Positions 1 to 11,995 are shown, numbered from the stretch's first letter. The stretch is 64,000 nucleotides of DNA from Oscheius onirici (GCA_932521025.1 OW051473.1:9486001-9550000); one strand, 5' to 3'. Notes: generated from the letters alone by a model not told the origin. Numbers and translations: made by a program.

Positions 1-731
1 TAAGTAGTTGCTGAACGTTCAGCATAAGAACTCTTAAACAGTTTGGTGAAAGTAGCAGAAACAAACTAGGGGAGCGTTTTAGAGAAAATGTCTGAGATCA
101 ACAAAGTACTACGGTTCTTGGATGAAGAAAGTGTCAAGGGGAAAGGAAAAGGTACATATAGTAGACTAATACAAATTGAGGCAGTTTCTTTGGCCATGCA
201 GAAGCAACTTGACTAAATTTGTTTGAATTTTGTCAGACTGAACTTGTTTGGGCTTTACCGTCGAAAGTCTTCGGCTAAGCTATACCTTCTGCCCGCTTAT
301 ATGATTGTCTAACATCAAGTCCCAAGTATGTGAACTATATGGCAAGACAAGGTTAACTTTTCAATAAACAACAAGAACATAATAGCAAAAACAGATGTAG
401 ATAGAGACGAGTTATTGAGTGCCTCTTGAAAAAACTATGCATAACTTCGAGGCTATCGAAGCTTCATCTAGTGTATCTTATGCTGGATAACGGCACTTCC
501 TCTAACCATAATTTATAAGCCGGTGATGCCAAAAATTCGCCGATCATCTGTTCTATCTATATATCTGACAACTCTTGACTTGCTACGACGATTCTCGTGG
601 CCATGGACAAACAAACAGACGAAGAAACAGTGTCAGCCACAGACACCATAGCGCTCTAATATTCGATGATCTCGTTACCCTCTTTAGATTACATGTCACA
701 AAACATAGAACTTGACTATAATTGGTTTCAG
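1..731 (+). other. Unresolved 5' region of the BPI-like gene
   Basis: No confident exon could be fixed here, but the BPI-fold gene that follows lacks its N-terminal half, so earlier exons should lie here or before the window. A short open frame at 88-216 starts with ATG after a ttttag and has a possible donor (gtacat) near 152. A second candidate starts after ttgtcag near 230. Neither shows clear family similarity. Base 1 may already be inside the gene. Confidence 0.35.
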
Positions 732-1325
732 GTTGGTACAACCTACCCAGGCAAAAACCTCGAACTTATCATCAGAACAACTAGAGCGCCTACAGTGACC
801 CTTCGTCAAGGTTTGTAGTCAACCAAGCCAAACAACTTTTTTCTTCAGACCAGCTGACTCTTGATATCGGCGCGCGATGTCTTTTTTTCTTGGAAGGAAC
901 TAGGCAAAAGATTGGGGTTGTTCCCTTTTATGCCACAGTTACTGTCCGATTGAAAACTGTCAGCAGCACAGTCAAAGGTAGGGACAATCTCTAAGCGAAA
1001 CTCTGTCCTTATAGGAAGTATGACAATAGACAATTTGACCTTGGAACGCGACGTGGATTTCTTCAAATTGTCTGCCTCCGATCTGGACGGTTTCCGTTCA
1101 TCTGTGCAAATAGCCCTCGAAAAAATGGCCAATTCGGTGTTGCTGGAGGGAATACCGCTAGCAACGCATAAATTACGGTAACGGAACTTTTTTTGACACA
1201 AATCAGCCAAACGCAGGTTTCCACTTCGCTTCTCGGCTGCTCATCTTTCCTTGCTCAATGACGTCCTTCTTTTGCAAGCCAATGTTGATCTGTATAACTC
1301 TCTGTATTCCGAATCTCGACAGTAG
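732..1325 (+). CDS. BPI/LBP/CETP-fold lipid-binding protein, C-terminal half
   Basis: Four exons (732-810, 849-977, 1015-1177, 1217-1325) join with matching phases into about 160 residues. Introns are 37-39 nt. The order of motifs fits the second barrel of the bactericidal/permeability-increasing family: a YPGKNLEL segment, strands such as RAPTVTLRQDQLTLDIG, then GSMTIDNLTLERDVDF, an amphipathic helix, EGIPLA, and a final strand around HLSLLNDVLLLQANVDLY. Proteins of this family bind lipids or lipopolysaccharide and are usually secreted; nematodes carry several. The N-terminal half is not resolved, so the first base given is the first exon I can support, not a start codon. The stop is TAG at 1323-1325. 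The open frame on the opposite strand across 845-1210 is a shadow. Confidence 0.78.
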
Positions 1326-1671
1326 AACATATCGGGTCCGTATCCGACCGGGTACCTACGGGTAGACTCAAAATTATATTAAACGAAATAAAGTTTATGT
1401 AATGTACGGTCAGTCATTGTCACTGAAATTTCGGAGTTCCAAAAATCAGTTGGTTAACTTACGATCGCTTGAAGAAGTTCAACACAAAGGTTAAGCGAAA
1501 GCATGGTTTGAAACTGAGGCCCTGCTTCCCTGTTTGTATTGTACTTAGGTTATAACTACTACCTCTTATCCTACATTTCCCTATGAGTATACAGTATTTT
1601 TCATGAAAGTTTATTTGGCTTTATATGCCTCTCGCTCATTTAGGCTTCAATTTTTTGTCAGGTCCGGCTTA
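1326..1671. other. Intergenic region, nothing recognised
   Basis: AT-rich sequence between convergent genes. I see no exon, repeat or RNA gene. Confidence 0.5.
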
Positions 1672-1979
1672 TCACGACGGCGGAGGGTGTCCACATCCCT
1701 GTTTGTAGTGATCTTTGGGTTCTTCTTCAGCCATTTGCGGTTTTTTTCTTGTACAGGGGCTGGGAGGAATCTTGAAGTATGGAGAAACCATTTCGTCTGG
1801 CAACGGGGCAATGGGACCGTTCCTGAGAGTCAGGTGACGGTAATCCGGAGCCTTGACCTCGTCGGCGCAGCTAAAAAGCTACTGTTTGCAGAAGAAGAAT
1901 AAAAAAGCTGCCTGTCTGCAGCAGTGGTGGCGGTAGTCGGGGTAGAAGCAGCAGCCATCTCGTTCGGAAACTTGGACAT
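1672..1979 (-). CDS. Small orphan protein, paralogue A of a divergent pair
   Basis: Two exons (1979-1912, 1870-1672) give 88 residues. The intron (1911-1871, 41 nt) needs a GC donor (cagac-ag|gcagct) and ends ctttttag. The model is supported by its neighbour on the other strand, which has an intron of exactly the same length at the homologous place with an ordinary gt donor. After the intron both proteins share a pattern: V.AP.DYRHLTLRNGPI here and V.GKPVDYCHVTVRGGPI there. The N-terminus is Ala/Thr-rich; the C-terminus is Pro-rich with a final GCGHPPPS. I do not recognise the family, and no signal peptide is evident. Function unknown. Confidence 0.62.
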
Positions 1980-2136
1980 TGAATAACTTTTCAAAACAAG
2001 TGACTTTCTTTAATTACTGAAGTTGTTTAAATTAGTTACTGCAACCTCATAATTAGAGAGCAAACTTTTGAAAAGTTTGTAGTTCTAGTAATTAGAAACT
2101 CGAGCAATTAGTTTGGAAAGTTATTCCAGTTCAACG
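1980..2136. promoter_or_regulatory. Shared bidirectional promoter with inverted symmetry
   Basis: The 157 nt between the two divergent start codons is itself an imperfect inverted repeat. The left edge (gaataacttttcaaaac) matches the reverse complement of the right edge (gaataactttccaaact), and ctttaattactgaagtt matches ctaattactagaact. A perfect-looking palindrome, caaacttttgaaaagtttg, lies near the centre (about 2071-2090). The inverted duplication therefore includes upstream sequence as well as exons and intron. Confidence 0.6.
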
Positions 2137-2312
2137 ATGTCTACCGAAGAGGCCGCTATTCTTGCTGCTGCAGATGCTGCTGCTCCGACTGCCGGGTAGC
2201 TTTTTTGATTCTTCTTCTGCTGATGTTAGCTTTCAGCGTCCCCGTCGAAGGAAAGCCCGTGGACTACTGCCATGTGACGGTTCGTGGAGGTCCGATCGAA
2301 GCTTCAGCGTAA
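2137..2312 (+). CDS. Small orphan protein, paralogue B of a divergent pair
   Basis: Two exons (2137-2195, 2237-2312) give 44 residues, separated by a 41-nt gt...ctttcag intron. The first exon is Ala-rich; the second carries the shared PVDYCHVTVRGGPI core and stops at TAA 2310-2312, much earlier than paralogue A. A polyadenylation signal aataaa is at 2408-2413. The intron sequence itself still resembles the intron of the paralogue (agctttttt.attcttcttctgc), so the duplication is fairly recent. Function unknown. Confidence 0.6.
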
Positions 2313-2936
2313 CCCGCAGCTGATCACCAGCCGAGACACGGATCCTCTGAAACGTCGACCCAAGCAGCTTCCGCCGCTGAACAAGTAGATCTGCAGCTTC
2401 TAGGCAAAATAAATAATGTTCCTGACAAATGTGTTCTATAAATTGGAGAACAGTGCAGACTAATGAGTAGGTAGAAAAAGTAGAAATCGAATAGAGGAAG
2501 AACACGAATCTGGCACTGATTGTGCATGAGCTCGAAATTGAAAAAGAAGTAGCTAAAGCTAACTAAGATTTCCAATTCCGAATCACTCTTATGCTTAACC
2601 TCTACTGTCAATTCCTTCAAGTGGTAGTAGCTTTACGTGGTATTTGCTGGTACTCGCAGGAACCAGAGCTGCTGTCTCTAACACCAAAAATGCTATAGCA
2701 TGGCCAGTGGCAGAGACAGAGACAACGGAGACAATCTTCCTTGCTTCCTGAATCCCCGAATCCATCCACACTATATACAGGAGAGTCAAGCAGTGCCTAA
2801 CGACTAGCACTGGACCCGGACCTTTGATTTCTTTGAATCGGCCATCGGATTTTCATCAAGCGAAACAATAATTTTATTCAACACCTAACATTGGTATAAG
2901 AATGTAAGTGAAATGTTTCTGTTGAGCGCTGTATGA
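2313..2936. other. Intergenic region between convergent 3' ends
   Basis: Holds the 3' UTR of paralogue B and, at 2873-2878 on the minus strand, an aataaa for the receptor gene. An open frame on the minus strand (2595-2810) has no family resemblance and no clear splice support. Confidence 0.45.
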
Positions 2937-5900
2937 TCAGATCATAAGATTGTTAGAGGCTTCGACGCCGAAGCGGAAGCTTTTCCTTTCTGACATTGGT
3001 CGCGGTGAGCAAGCGGAACTGACTTGCGTTGAGACCTGAATCTGAAATGATTGTCCAATATCCGGCCAGACTAATCTCCGTACCTTTGATTCTTTCTTCT
3101 TCGGATTGTCATATATTATGCAGACCAAGTAGAGGGCATTTAATGCGAACTGAAAAAGACGCAGGGAATATTTAACGACGTCTGTGACGAACCTGAGCAA
3201 AGTACAGAACTTGTGAGACATTTTCTACGTAACCAATAATCTCCATGTTTAACGACAAGTACTCTTCCTGCGAGATTACTGTAAGGTAGAGGCGTAGCAG
3301 ATAGTTTGGCAGATTCATGCTCAAGTCGAAGATGGTTATGAGAAGACATCTTCTGAGAACTTTGATCTGCTGTGCACGTTTTCTTGACCTGGAAATATAC
3401 TTTTAGTGCAAGAAGAGTTCGCATTTCCTTGTTAGACCCCCTTTAAGATGTGGTAACAAAGCTATACGAATGTTTCTGCACCGGTTCAATGCTCGGCTGA
3501 GAAAATGGAAAACGTACAGAAAATATGGATTTCAAAATTTGTGCTGTATAGGAATCCTTGAGATTATTAAATTTTGCCAGTGTTAAAAGTCTGAGCAACA
3601 GGTTACAACCAAATCACAGTTGAGGAACATAGCTAGGTTATCAAAGATTTCACCGCGTTCTCTACTTGTCAAAGGTTTGAACAGATTGCACAGTTTAGTT
3701 AGGATCTAGGTGGAATATCGTGGTGTTACAAATTCCTACTAATAGACGATTTTTCATACTTTAGCCCCTAACACGTGATTTTTTCACCTCTAATTCCCTC
3801 ACCTCAGAAACACCGAAGGGCTTCTAAAGATGATTGATAGAGTCTGCACAAAAGATGTGTTCGGAGCTAATACCGCCCAATAAGTCAGAGGGAAGACCCC
3901 CAGTACCTGGAATGCAGAGTTCCCACGCTGAATCCGACTGACGATTTTTTGTGGTTTGATTGCTTCCGAGAATTGATGCTGGACTCGAAACTGCCAAACC
4001 CTAAAAAGAAAAATGAGCCTGTCAGTCGTTGCTCATTTACTGGAAAGTTCGGCGTTCTTGGCCGAGTCGTCAGTCACATCGCCCACTTCTCGAGTCGTTA
4101 GGGAGATTGCGTCACTGTGTCCCCGATACCAAATTGCTCGACTGAGTAGTACCTGTAAGCAAGAGCCGAATACTGGTTACTGCGATATTTATGGAGGAGA
4201 CTGAAGATTTTGATCAACCAGGTTCTTCTGGTAATCACGTCATAAATAACAAGAACGGTTATTTCATAGACCAAATGGGTTTTTGAATACTTAGGTATCT
4301 GAACACGATTGAAACGAGTACAAGACCAGAAAACTGAACCCCAAAGAAGCTTGACCAAGTTTGTGAAATAAGTGTGGGATCATGATACCCATATCCCTCT
4401 AAAATGACAGATAGCTAGTCATTTCGGCTGTGTATCAAATGCTGACAATGTGACAAGATCTCTGCAGAGAACAAAATTTTAAAAAGCTGCAATTTTCTTG
4501 AGTTTGCTTCAAGCTGAATACGATCCTTCAGTTGATCTTTCTGTGTCTTTTTTGCAGATCGGTTTTTTGAAGATATTTGTCATTGCTCCTACTCGGGTTT
4601 CCCTTTTACCACCTGGTTTGAAGAGGAAAAGGGCTCAACATTTAATGCTCTCTGAATCCTTCTGTCTCAATTGAAATGGGAAATCACTCTCCTTTTCCAA
4701 TTAAAAACCAACCTTGAGATCAAGAGCAGTTATGATGGCGACCGGAAGAAAATAGGAAACTATGATCTCAGCAACCTGCAGTTTTTTGCTTAAACTCTCA
4801 TCGATGCTGCTCATGCATGCTGAAAACAAAGTCATTATGCTCGGTAAGGTTCAAACCTTTGCTTGCTGGGTCGTAGTGGATGTCGTACAGAACCCAGGCT
4901 TCCAGTATGCCACAGATCGCAGCCAGGAGACCCTGAAATGAACGCTGTAATGATCAGGAACTGGTTTCTTGACCGGATATTTGTAAGATATGCTCATCGT
5001 TAATGAAGCTCGTGGGGAGAATACGAATTCAACGTTTTTCATATCCTCTAAGGTCACATATCGGCAATTATCTATTCGACCTCGACCCGGAATATGAATA
5101 GACCAGATTCCAATATTTCTCAGGCTATCTTTGATTAGATACTATTTGTGCGAACCTCTGTACTCTTTTGGGAAGTCTGGCTCTGTACTTTAGCACTCTT
5201 GAAACAACCGAACCTAGATGGTATTTCATCATAAAACCTACTCTTGTTTGAATTTGAAGCACACACTTGAAAAGGCTGGTATTCTGAAACACGGTAATTT
5301 TTAACCAACCTAGTGGTTAGGAAGTCTCAATTGGAATCGAACTTATCGCGAGTTTTGTTCCGCATTTAACATCAACCTACTGCGCTATGCGGCCCGGATC
5401 GCCGCCTCGCTCAAGTTTAAATAAACTTTAAGGGATTTTTTCCTTTTTCCCAGTTTTCTGAGAGATAGCATTTATAAATATCTCCACATTGTCAGATTTT
5501 TTAGTTGCACTACCTGGTTGCACCCGGGGTCACAAAAACATTTTGAGAAGAAGTAAGCAGCATGATTCTACTGTAAAAAATAGAGCATTTCCATAAAAAA
5601 CTCGATTATCCCGTCACCGCGTCTCCTGTGAAGCAAAAATTGCCTGCGCCTGAGAGAGGGCCGAAGATCATTCCCCGTAATAGCCACATTGTCACAATTG
5701 CGACAAATGTATGGGATTCCGGCATTGGAATAATTAATAACAGGATAGAGATTCCGAGAATATGGCTCTTCCTCATTGTGCCAAGAAAAAGCGATATATT
5801 ATGGAAATGAAGCCGTACTAATAAAGAAGCAGCTTGGGTGTGGGTGGATTTTTAAATCTAACCTGTCTTTTTCACGTTTTTTGTTAAATGGTGTTTATGT

Positions 5901-7792
5901 TCCCCCTAAGGACTTGAAACTAGCCTTTTTGCCTCATCACAAAGAACAAGCGGCACTCTGGCCCTTGATCAAACTTAGTTTACTGAGCACTCTTTGGCCT
6001 CCTGGGTATGGCTTCCCTCGAATTGTTATGTGGCGCAACTGATTGCTCTTCCTCAGTGTAACGATCATTCCAAGCAAAATTTTTGTTTTCTTTCCTGTCG
6101 GATGTGTGGGTACAGCACGAGGCTCACTCCGGAAGAAGCCACGTTTCTGCAACTGCCACCGTACACACACGCTTAATTGCAAATGTGGCTGACTCCAAAA
6201 ACCACATCCCATCTGAGTTCATCGGCCGAGTGGATGTTGATAGAATATAGAAAAGCTAGGATCTTTGTGATCGGGACAAACTTAGAATCTTGTACTTAAC
6301 TGATCGCTTTCCTGACACTAGTTTCGCAGAAATTGGCACCCTTAAGGTGATGTGAGTCAAAGGCTCAATGGCCACAGACTACTACGGCAGATGGAGAATA
6401 GATCCCCCGTAAATTTCGTTTGTCCGCATTCTGAGAAGACCTAGGTGCTTGACAACAACAATGGCTTCCGTATTTTTGCAAAGCAAAATAGTCGAATTTT
6501 AAGCGGAAAACGCTTGTGCGCAATGAGGAAAACGGAATTAATTTAAACTTTTGGAGGGCAAAACTCACCGCTGCAAAGCGAGGTTCCTTGCTTAATCGCA
6601 TATGTGTGTACGGCCGGTACACGGCTACGTAGCGGACGGCACTGAGGACCAGCCAGCACCAGATGGAAAAGGCTGACGTCGCATGAATAACGAACAGGTC
6701 CAACTGAAAGAAGAATGTAAGAATACAGGTCTAGACAGAACTAGGTTTTGTTCACTGAAAGTGGTTCATCGGAGAACCGGATACCTAACAATTTCAATAT
6801 TTGGTGTCGACAGGGGAAAATAAAGCCACAAGTTTCAAGTTTTAATGCGTCTATCTCGGAGGCGGAAAGTGTCAAAATTTGACGGGATCTCTTATCAAAT
6901 CGATTATGCTGAATCCGAATGTGACTTTAATAAGTACTATAAACGACGCTGTGCAGTTCCAGGAGGCGCCAGCACTAATACAATGGTCCCGAGTTTGATC
7001 CAGCTTTCAAATATCAAAGTGAACTATCTTTTTGCAATTGTTCTACCTTGATACCCGCGTCTTTCCTTTGAAAAAGGCGCTATATATGCCTTTAGAACGG
7101 CTTAAAGTTTTAGCTAACAATTCTTTGTTCTGAAACAAGAGCCGATAGAACTGCAATGAAAATTGCGGGGGCTGTACAAACGGTATTTGCTCTTTCACTA
7201 TACAGTCGTTCAAATTTACCCAAAGTATTATCACTTTTTCTGTCACGTATGAAAGTAATGGCATCCTTAGTACAGGTCCAGCAGACCAAAAATTTAAAAG
7301 AAACATTGAAAAAGTTATCATATGTTCGTCACAAAAAGGTTATCAAATGCACAAATTTCTGCTTTCAATGGGAGTTGAATGATTACATTCTGATGGGTTC
7401 ACTATGTACCTTTCTCCCCCATTCACATTTGTCTAAATAAAAGCATGATTACCTTGCAGACCATGTTTAAAAAGAAGGGATGTTTGATTTGAAAATAGCG
7501 CTGGCTTAGCATGCAGAGAAGGGCCAATAAACAGGCAGTGTCTGCTGCCGCCATGGAACTCAGTAAGAACAAGGAGGTCTTTGTCGTGGTCGAAGTCTTC
7601 TTCCTGCAAAGATGTTCATGTTCAGAAGACTTAAAAATAATTGCATCTGCTCTCAACCCACCTGGTCGTCTTTTTCCGCCACAATATAAAAAGATTTCCG
7701 ACAATTCCTATGATGGTGATGGTGATGAAGGCATAGTGCCAGAGGCTTCGTGAAATGCCTTGTAAGGGCTCCTCCATGTTTGTGCTGTTCAT
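2937..7792 (-). CDS. Rhodopsin-type G-protein-coupled receptor (probable peptide receptor)
   Basis: Nine exons close in phase to 354 residues: 7792-7662, 7603-7453, 6703-6569, 4932-4857, 4819-4709, 4000-3907, 3388-3193, 3149-3084, 3041-2937. The short N-terminus has an NST glycosylation site. TM1 carries GIVGNLFILW; TM2 MAAADTACLLALL; then HPFFLNMVCK with the conserved extracellular Cys. TM3 ends in SAVRYVAVYRPY, a variant of the DRY region. Next come TM4, an extracellular loop with the partner Cys (KACMSS), and TM5 FLPVAIITALD. The third inner loop is basic and Ser-rich. TM6 contains LSMNLPNYLLRLYL and TM7 FAQFALNALYLVCIIYDNP. Ligand unknown; the pattern suggests a nematode neuropeptide-type receptor. 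The gene probably starts at a trans-splice site (ttcag) two bases before the ATG. Polyadenylation signal at 2873-2878. The donor of exon 5 (g|gttttt) was chosen by phase. Confidence 0.92.
5290..5405 (-). other. tRNA-like element (pol III A and B boxes) in a receptor intron
   Basis: On the minus strand, tagcgcagtagg matches the tRNA A-box consensus and, some 35 nt later, agttcgattcc matches the B box. I cannot fold a complete cloverleaf with a good anticodon stem, so this is more likely a tRNA pseudogene or tRNA-derived repeat than a working tRNA. Confidence 0.4.
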
Positions 7793-9477
7793 GGCTGAAT
7801 TGTCTTGGTGAGAGAGAAGCTAGTAGTTGTGGAGGAGGAGGTGGATGAGCCTCTGAAATTGGCGAAATTACTCTCAGACTGCCCTGTTCGACGATTGATG
7901 TGGGAGAAGGTGGCTATTTTATGTGTCCAAGAAATGGGAATGGTCCTTTCAGACACAGAGAGAGGGATATCCAGATTGACTGGTCCCAGCATCATCTTTT
8001 TCGTTAATTAAATAGCACCTAATGAGACACAAAAGGACGACGCAATAAAGAAAGAAAATGAATTAATTCTTCTATTATTTGACCAGGATCTGCACATCTT
8101 GAAGCAGTTTATTGTTTTCGTTCAATCTTGCCAATCAGCTTTTTATAAAAACTGGCCTAGGAAGAATTCGAAATATTCAGTAGAAATAACCAAGCGGTCA
8201 CAGTGCAAGGGAGTTAATTAGAGCCGTGGGAAAAGAGCTCAGCGAAAATTTGAAACGGGTGTGGGCCAGAATCTAATTCTGTCGGGGGCATTGACAGACA
8301 ATTACAACAATTCACACGTTTTTAGGTAGAGATGGAAAGAGCAAATTCTACATGGCCAAATTGAGAAAATGATTGGAGAATGGGTATGGCGCAATATCCT
8401 CCAAAGCAGGATGTTAGGAGAGAGATTCAGATTAGCTAGGATGTCAAAAATGCCGAAGTCCATTGGAACAACTAGACGAAGCTCTTCAGTATTTGAATCA
8501 TGGAAATACGTTATTGAAGGGGAAACTTTTTGAGCCAGGTTCAAGAATCGAGAAACAGCCACAACGAGAAGTGTGGCTGATTTCTGGTTGCCACAGGGAG
8601 GCGGAGCTCGAACCCTATACGTGGGGGTAAGCTTTCCATTTGGGCGGGGAGCATTGTCTGGAAACGTGTCTGTTCCCGAGATTCCCGAAAAATGGAAGAG
8701 CGGTTTTGTTCATGATAAGAGTAAAATCTGATATCACTGAATCATTAATGAACTTCAATCTGTAGCTTTTTAAGAATTGCTTCTATATAAAGAAAGCACC
8801 TGGGGCCTTGATGACGGATCGCGGGAAAGTACAGTTGGGTGTAGCTTGAGTTTTCCAAAAGTACGATTAATAGTTGGAAAAAGGTCAAACTTCAGTGGTG
8901 AGAACATAGAATAGGATTGGAATTTTAGCCTATTTTGTTAGTATATCTTCATAGTATACCTATTGCCTTGAAGGGTGTTTGGCTTGCTAAGCATTCAGCT
9001 AAAAATTGGTTAAAATTGTCAACACAAACTTGAAAGCTTTAAGGCCTTTTACGCACAAACTCTTAAGTTGAGATTGAACAAGACAAACTCCCTAAGGAAC
9101 GAAGAACTTAATGTCTGAACATATGAAAATGTTCAAACTGAGAAGAGTCCGAAGCTGTAGTTTCAAAGACGACAAGTTGACACAAAAAGGGCGGCGGCTT
9201 CGAACATTTTTTTTTCGTTATGCGAGATGTCAACAAAACTTGACGTTCAGTTGAGAAGGTTTCCCTTGCGTCAGCGGCATAACATCGTCGCGTAACCGGG
9301 GGACAAAAATCTTCAATGTCTAGAGGAAGTGGATATGCCCTGAAAATGTTCAGGTGAGAAAATGAACAAGGCTTCCTGTTTATGTTTATTGTATCAGTCT
9401 CTCTAAATGATCGTTTTCTCCCTCCCTCTCCTCCTCGGAAATTACTTCCCCTCTCTCTTTAAGAACGTAGCGGAAGG
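7793..9477. other. Intergenic region, no gene recognised
   Basis: Upstream of the receptor. Several short open frames on both strands lack family similarity and splice support. A pyrimidine-rich stretch (about 9410-9460) lies just past the end of the dioxygenase gene. Confidence 0.4.
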
Positions 9478-11995
9478 CTAATGAGGCATGCGAAGAGTGA
9501 TGACATGGCCACGAACAATTTCGAGGGTGCAACTGAAAAATACAATGTCAAGGTGGAGGAGATGGCCTCACGGAGTGCCGGGCTTCACACGAGCCATAGA
9601 GTCCGAGGGCAGAGGCGTTGTTGTCCCATTGGCTCTCAGTGTGCCGAAGGTGTTTTCCTGAAACATTTTTCAGATTTTCCCACATATAGAAGATCCGAAC
9701 CTGAACCCAGGCCAGCAGCTCGAAACCTCCACTATGGAGATCGTAGGTTCCTCGACCTAACAACATAACCTCCGTCTTGTATTCCGGAGCCCCATAAATA
9801 GTGACGGGACCGTTCCTGAAGCAGTGTGTTTCAAAACATTGTATAGCCAAATAGGCTTATCCGTTAATTGTTGGCCTCACCCCATTTATCTGATTCACTG
9901 CCAGTTGATGTAATTTTTCATATAAGATTTGCCGTCAGAGACAAACATATTTGCAGGTGCGGAACTTACCTCAACTGGTATTCCTGGTCTCGGATAAAGT
10001 CTTTCAAATTAATGGGGTGTTCCAGATCGAGGAAACGGGGCTCGTAAGGAGCATTGATCTTGAAGGAATCCTTGCCAGGGTTCCCTGAAATAAACCTTAG
10101 AGACTAAAGATTTTTGGTATTGGAATTGGAAGTTTTGGGAACCTTTGACAAACCAGCGAGTGACCGATCCCTAGATTTTGAAACTTTTTGAAAACGCAAC
10201 AGCTCAACAGCATTCATTTTCCAGTTTTGTGATGTTCAACAAAAAACATATAGAACATCACAAAACTTGAAAACGCACTGGTCACGTGAAAAACAACTTT
10301 TTCCATATTTCCTTGAATCGGTTAATTTGGTCCGAGCATTTCCACGCTTCGTTATGTTCTGCTAAGTTATAGAGCTCGTACAATACTTGGTGAACATCGC
10401 AAGGTAGAAAATGTAAGCGTGATCAAGACAATTGAGGTTTTCTCTACTCTTCAAATTTATGGCCCTGACGTAGAACGAAAGATCTTTAAAAGACTTAAGA
10501 TTTTAAAAATCACTTTTCTTCGCATTGTTAGTAGAGTATTTTGACCCGCAATGCTAAACAATTGTCGCCTCGTCAGACAATAGTCAATCATCCATCATGG
10601 AGAGGATGGCAATAAACAAAACATCCGGATGTTTGTTACGATGAAAGAAAGAAGATTGTTTCACCTGTTTTGCATTCTTCCGAGTCCATGAATCCTTTAA
10701 TCAGCGGGGGAAGGTCTTTGACCACGTCCTTCAGATGAAACCAACGTTCGTAGAGACGGACAGCCGAGTGCCCGGCGAAATACCTGTCAGCGTCAATTGG
10801 TGTCTAAAAAACTACTAACCGAACACAATCAAACTCGGTGTTGTCACGTTTGCGCTCCACTACAAATCCAATAGTGTTCGAAAAGCGTTGCGGGGAATGT
10901 TCTACCCTGGAAGGCAGAAGAAACATCTCTCCCTGTAAGATCCTAATTGAAGAAATTGGGGTAAGAAAGTAAACCTCGCGGATGACGATATCCTTCATGA
11001 TTCCTTTTTCCAGAACTTTCAGGACCATGTCTCCTTCACGTTGGAAGAAGAACTGAAATGTTTAATTGTTTGTTTTTGATTGTTTTTGATATGCAGGTTA
11101 TTTTCAGGGTTCAGGTTATGGTTGAAGTTGATCATACTTCTTTACCAGAAACTCAGGTAGTTTCAAACAATTCAGATTCTTAGTTATCAGTTTTTTCTAT
11201 TACTGTCAGTTTTATTTACACCTCCTGGCCGAACGTCGCTCTTATGTCATTACATAATCGGCTTACAAGTGCAGGAAATCTAAAATATTAGTAACGTCAA
11301 GAGTTTCGAAAAAGCTCTCAGTTGTTCCGATTACTGTCAGTATCACTTACGTCATCTGTCTCTCGTTTCCCAGAGTTTACATGACAAGCTAGAAGGCTTA
11401 CTGACAGCGGTATTGGCCATGTTAAATGTTCGAGGTTTTCTGATATAAAAACTAAGGTGATCAAAAATCTATATTCTATGGTCTTCTAGGTGAGACAAAA
11501 AGACCGAGCTTGGTTCCCACAGTTAGCTCTTATCCTTTCAATAGAAATTCCACTCAAATCGATAGTTTCGGCATACTCTTCTTTTAATAGAAACAAGGAT
11601 TGCAACCCCCTTATCAGGGCTAAGTCTTTACCCTTTAATTGTGCGCAAAATCCCTCTGCCTTATCCTCAAATGGAGCATTAGACGCACAAACATACACAC
11701 ACACGGAGCAATTTAAAATAGGTGCAAAACGTTCTTGCACGGAAATCGACCGTTTTTTGTCTGTTCGAACATTTAGAACTCATGTTACCTCCTCTCCCTC
11801 TTCAAGATGATAATCCTTCCTGGAGTTGGGTCCACCAACATAGAAGACCTGAAGCTGCTCCGAGAACCTGAACTTTGATCAAAATTTTTGGAGGAAGATT
11901 TCAATTATTTACATGCATTTGTTGCAGACCGGAGGAGTGAAGTACTTCCGATTGTCGCCAATCCATTCGGGGACGTGGAAAGCCGTCACTGACAT
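9478..11995 (-). CDS. haao-1: 3-hydroxyanthranilate 3,4-dioxygenase
   Basis: Nine exons close to 280 residues (human enzyme 286): 11995-11913, 11867-11789, 11052-10975, 10932-10820, 10783-10665, 10084-9970, 9815-9701, 9657-9572, 9532-9478. This non-haem iron enzyme opens the ring of 3-hydroxyanthranilate on the kynurenine route to quinolinate and NAD. The cupin iron ligands are visible: His in [11 protein letters not shown] with the following Glu, and His in RVEHSPQRF. The stretch [13 protein letters not shown] is nearly identical to the animal family. The second half has the usual degenerate cupin ending VITLRMPH. Cytosolic, no targeting signal seen. Intron 2 (736 nt) holds a fragment of a dispersed repeat; intron 5 holds two palindromic repeat copies. 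Exon 8 ends at a gtgagg donor that reads as TGA if not spliced. Confidence 0.97.
10215..10275. repeat. Palindromic dispersed element, hairpin copy
   Basis: cattttccagttttgtgatg is followed 15 nt later by its near-perfect inverted copy gaacatcacaaaacttgaaa. It sits in intron 5 of the dioxygenase gene. Same family as the other palindromic copies in this window. Confidence 0.65.
10360..10441 (+). repeat. Palindromic dispersed element, partial copy
   Basis: Contains gctaagttatagagctcgta, then gtgaacatcgcaaggtagaa and the family tail aattgaggtttt. In the same intron as the hairpin copy. Confidence 0.55.
11640..11722 (+). repeat. Fragment of a CA-rich dispersed repeat
   Basis: Contains cattagacgcacaaacatac, a short CA run and ggagcaatttaaaatag. 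This is the 3' part of the repeat also seen near 15.4-16.1 kb and, inverted, at 21.5-21.8 kb. It lies in intron 2 of the dioxygenase gene. Confidence 0.55.

Noticed and set aside
845-1210. 121-codon open frame on the minus strand
   Set aside because: Exact shadow of the BPI-like exons on the plus strand, which carry the family pattern and splice sites.
2233-2505. Minus-strand frame that seemed to resemble histone H3 around QRIRV
   Set aside because: Only a few residues agree; it is antisense to paralogue B exon 2 and its 3' UTR.
4013-4358. Frames on both strands thought at first to be the last receptor exons
   Set aside because: TM6 and TM7 were found at 3388-3084 with closed phases, so these are intron sequence.
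4851-5100. Minus-strand segment reading RYVTLEDMKNVEFVFSPRAS
   Set aside because: Open and followed by a good acceptor, but it would break the phase between TM3 and TM4; kept as intron 3.
11490-11810. 106-codon frame on the plus strand
   Set aside because: Lies in haao-1 intron 2 and partly in a dispersed repeat; no domain.
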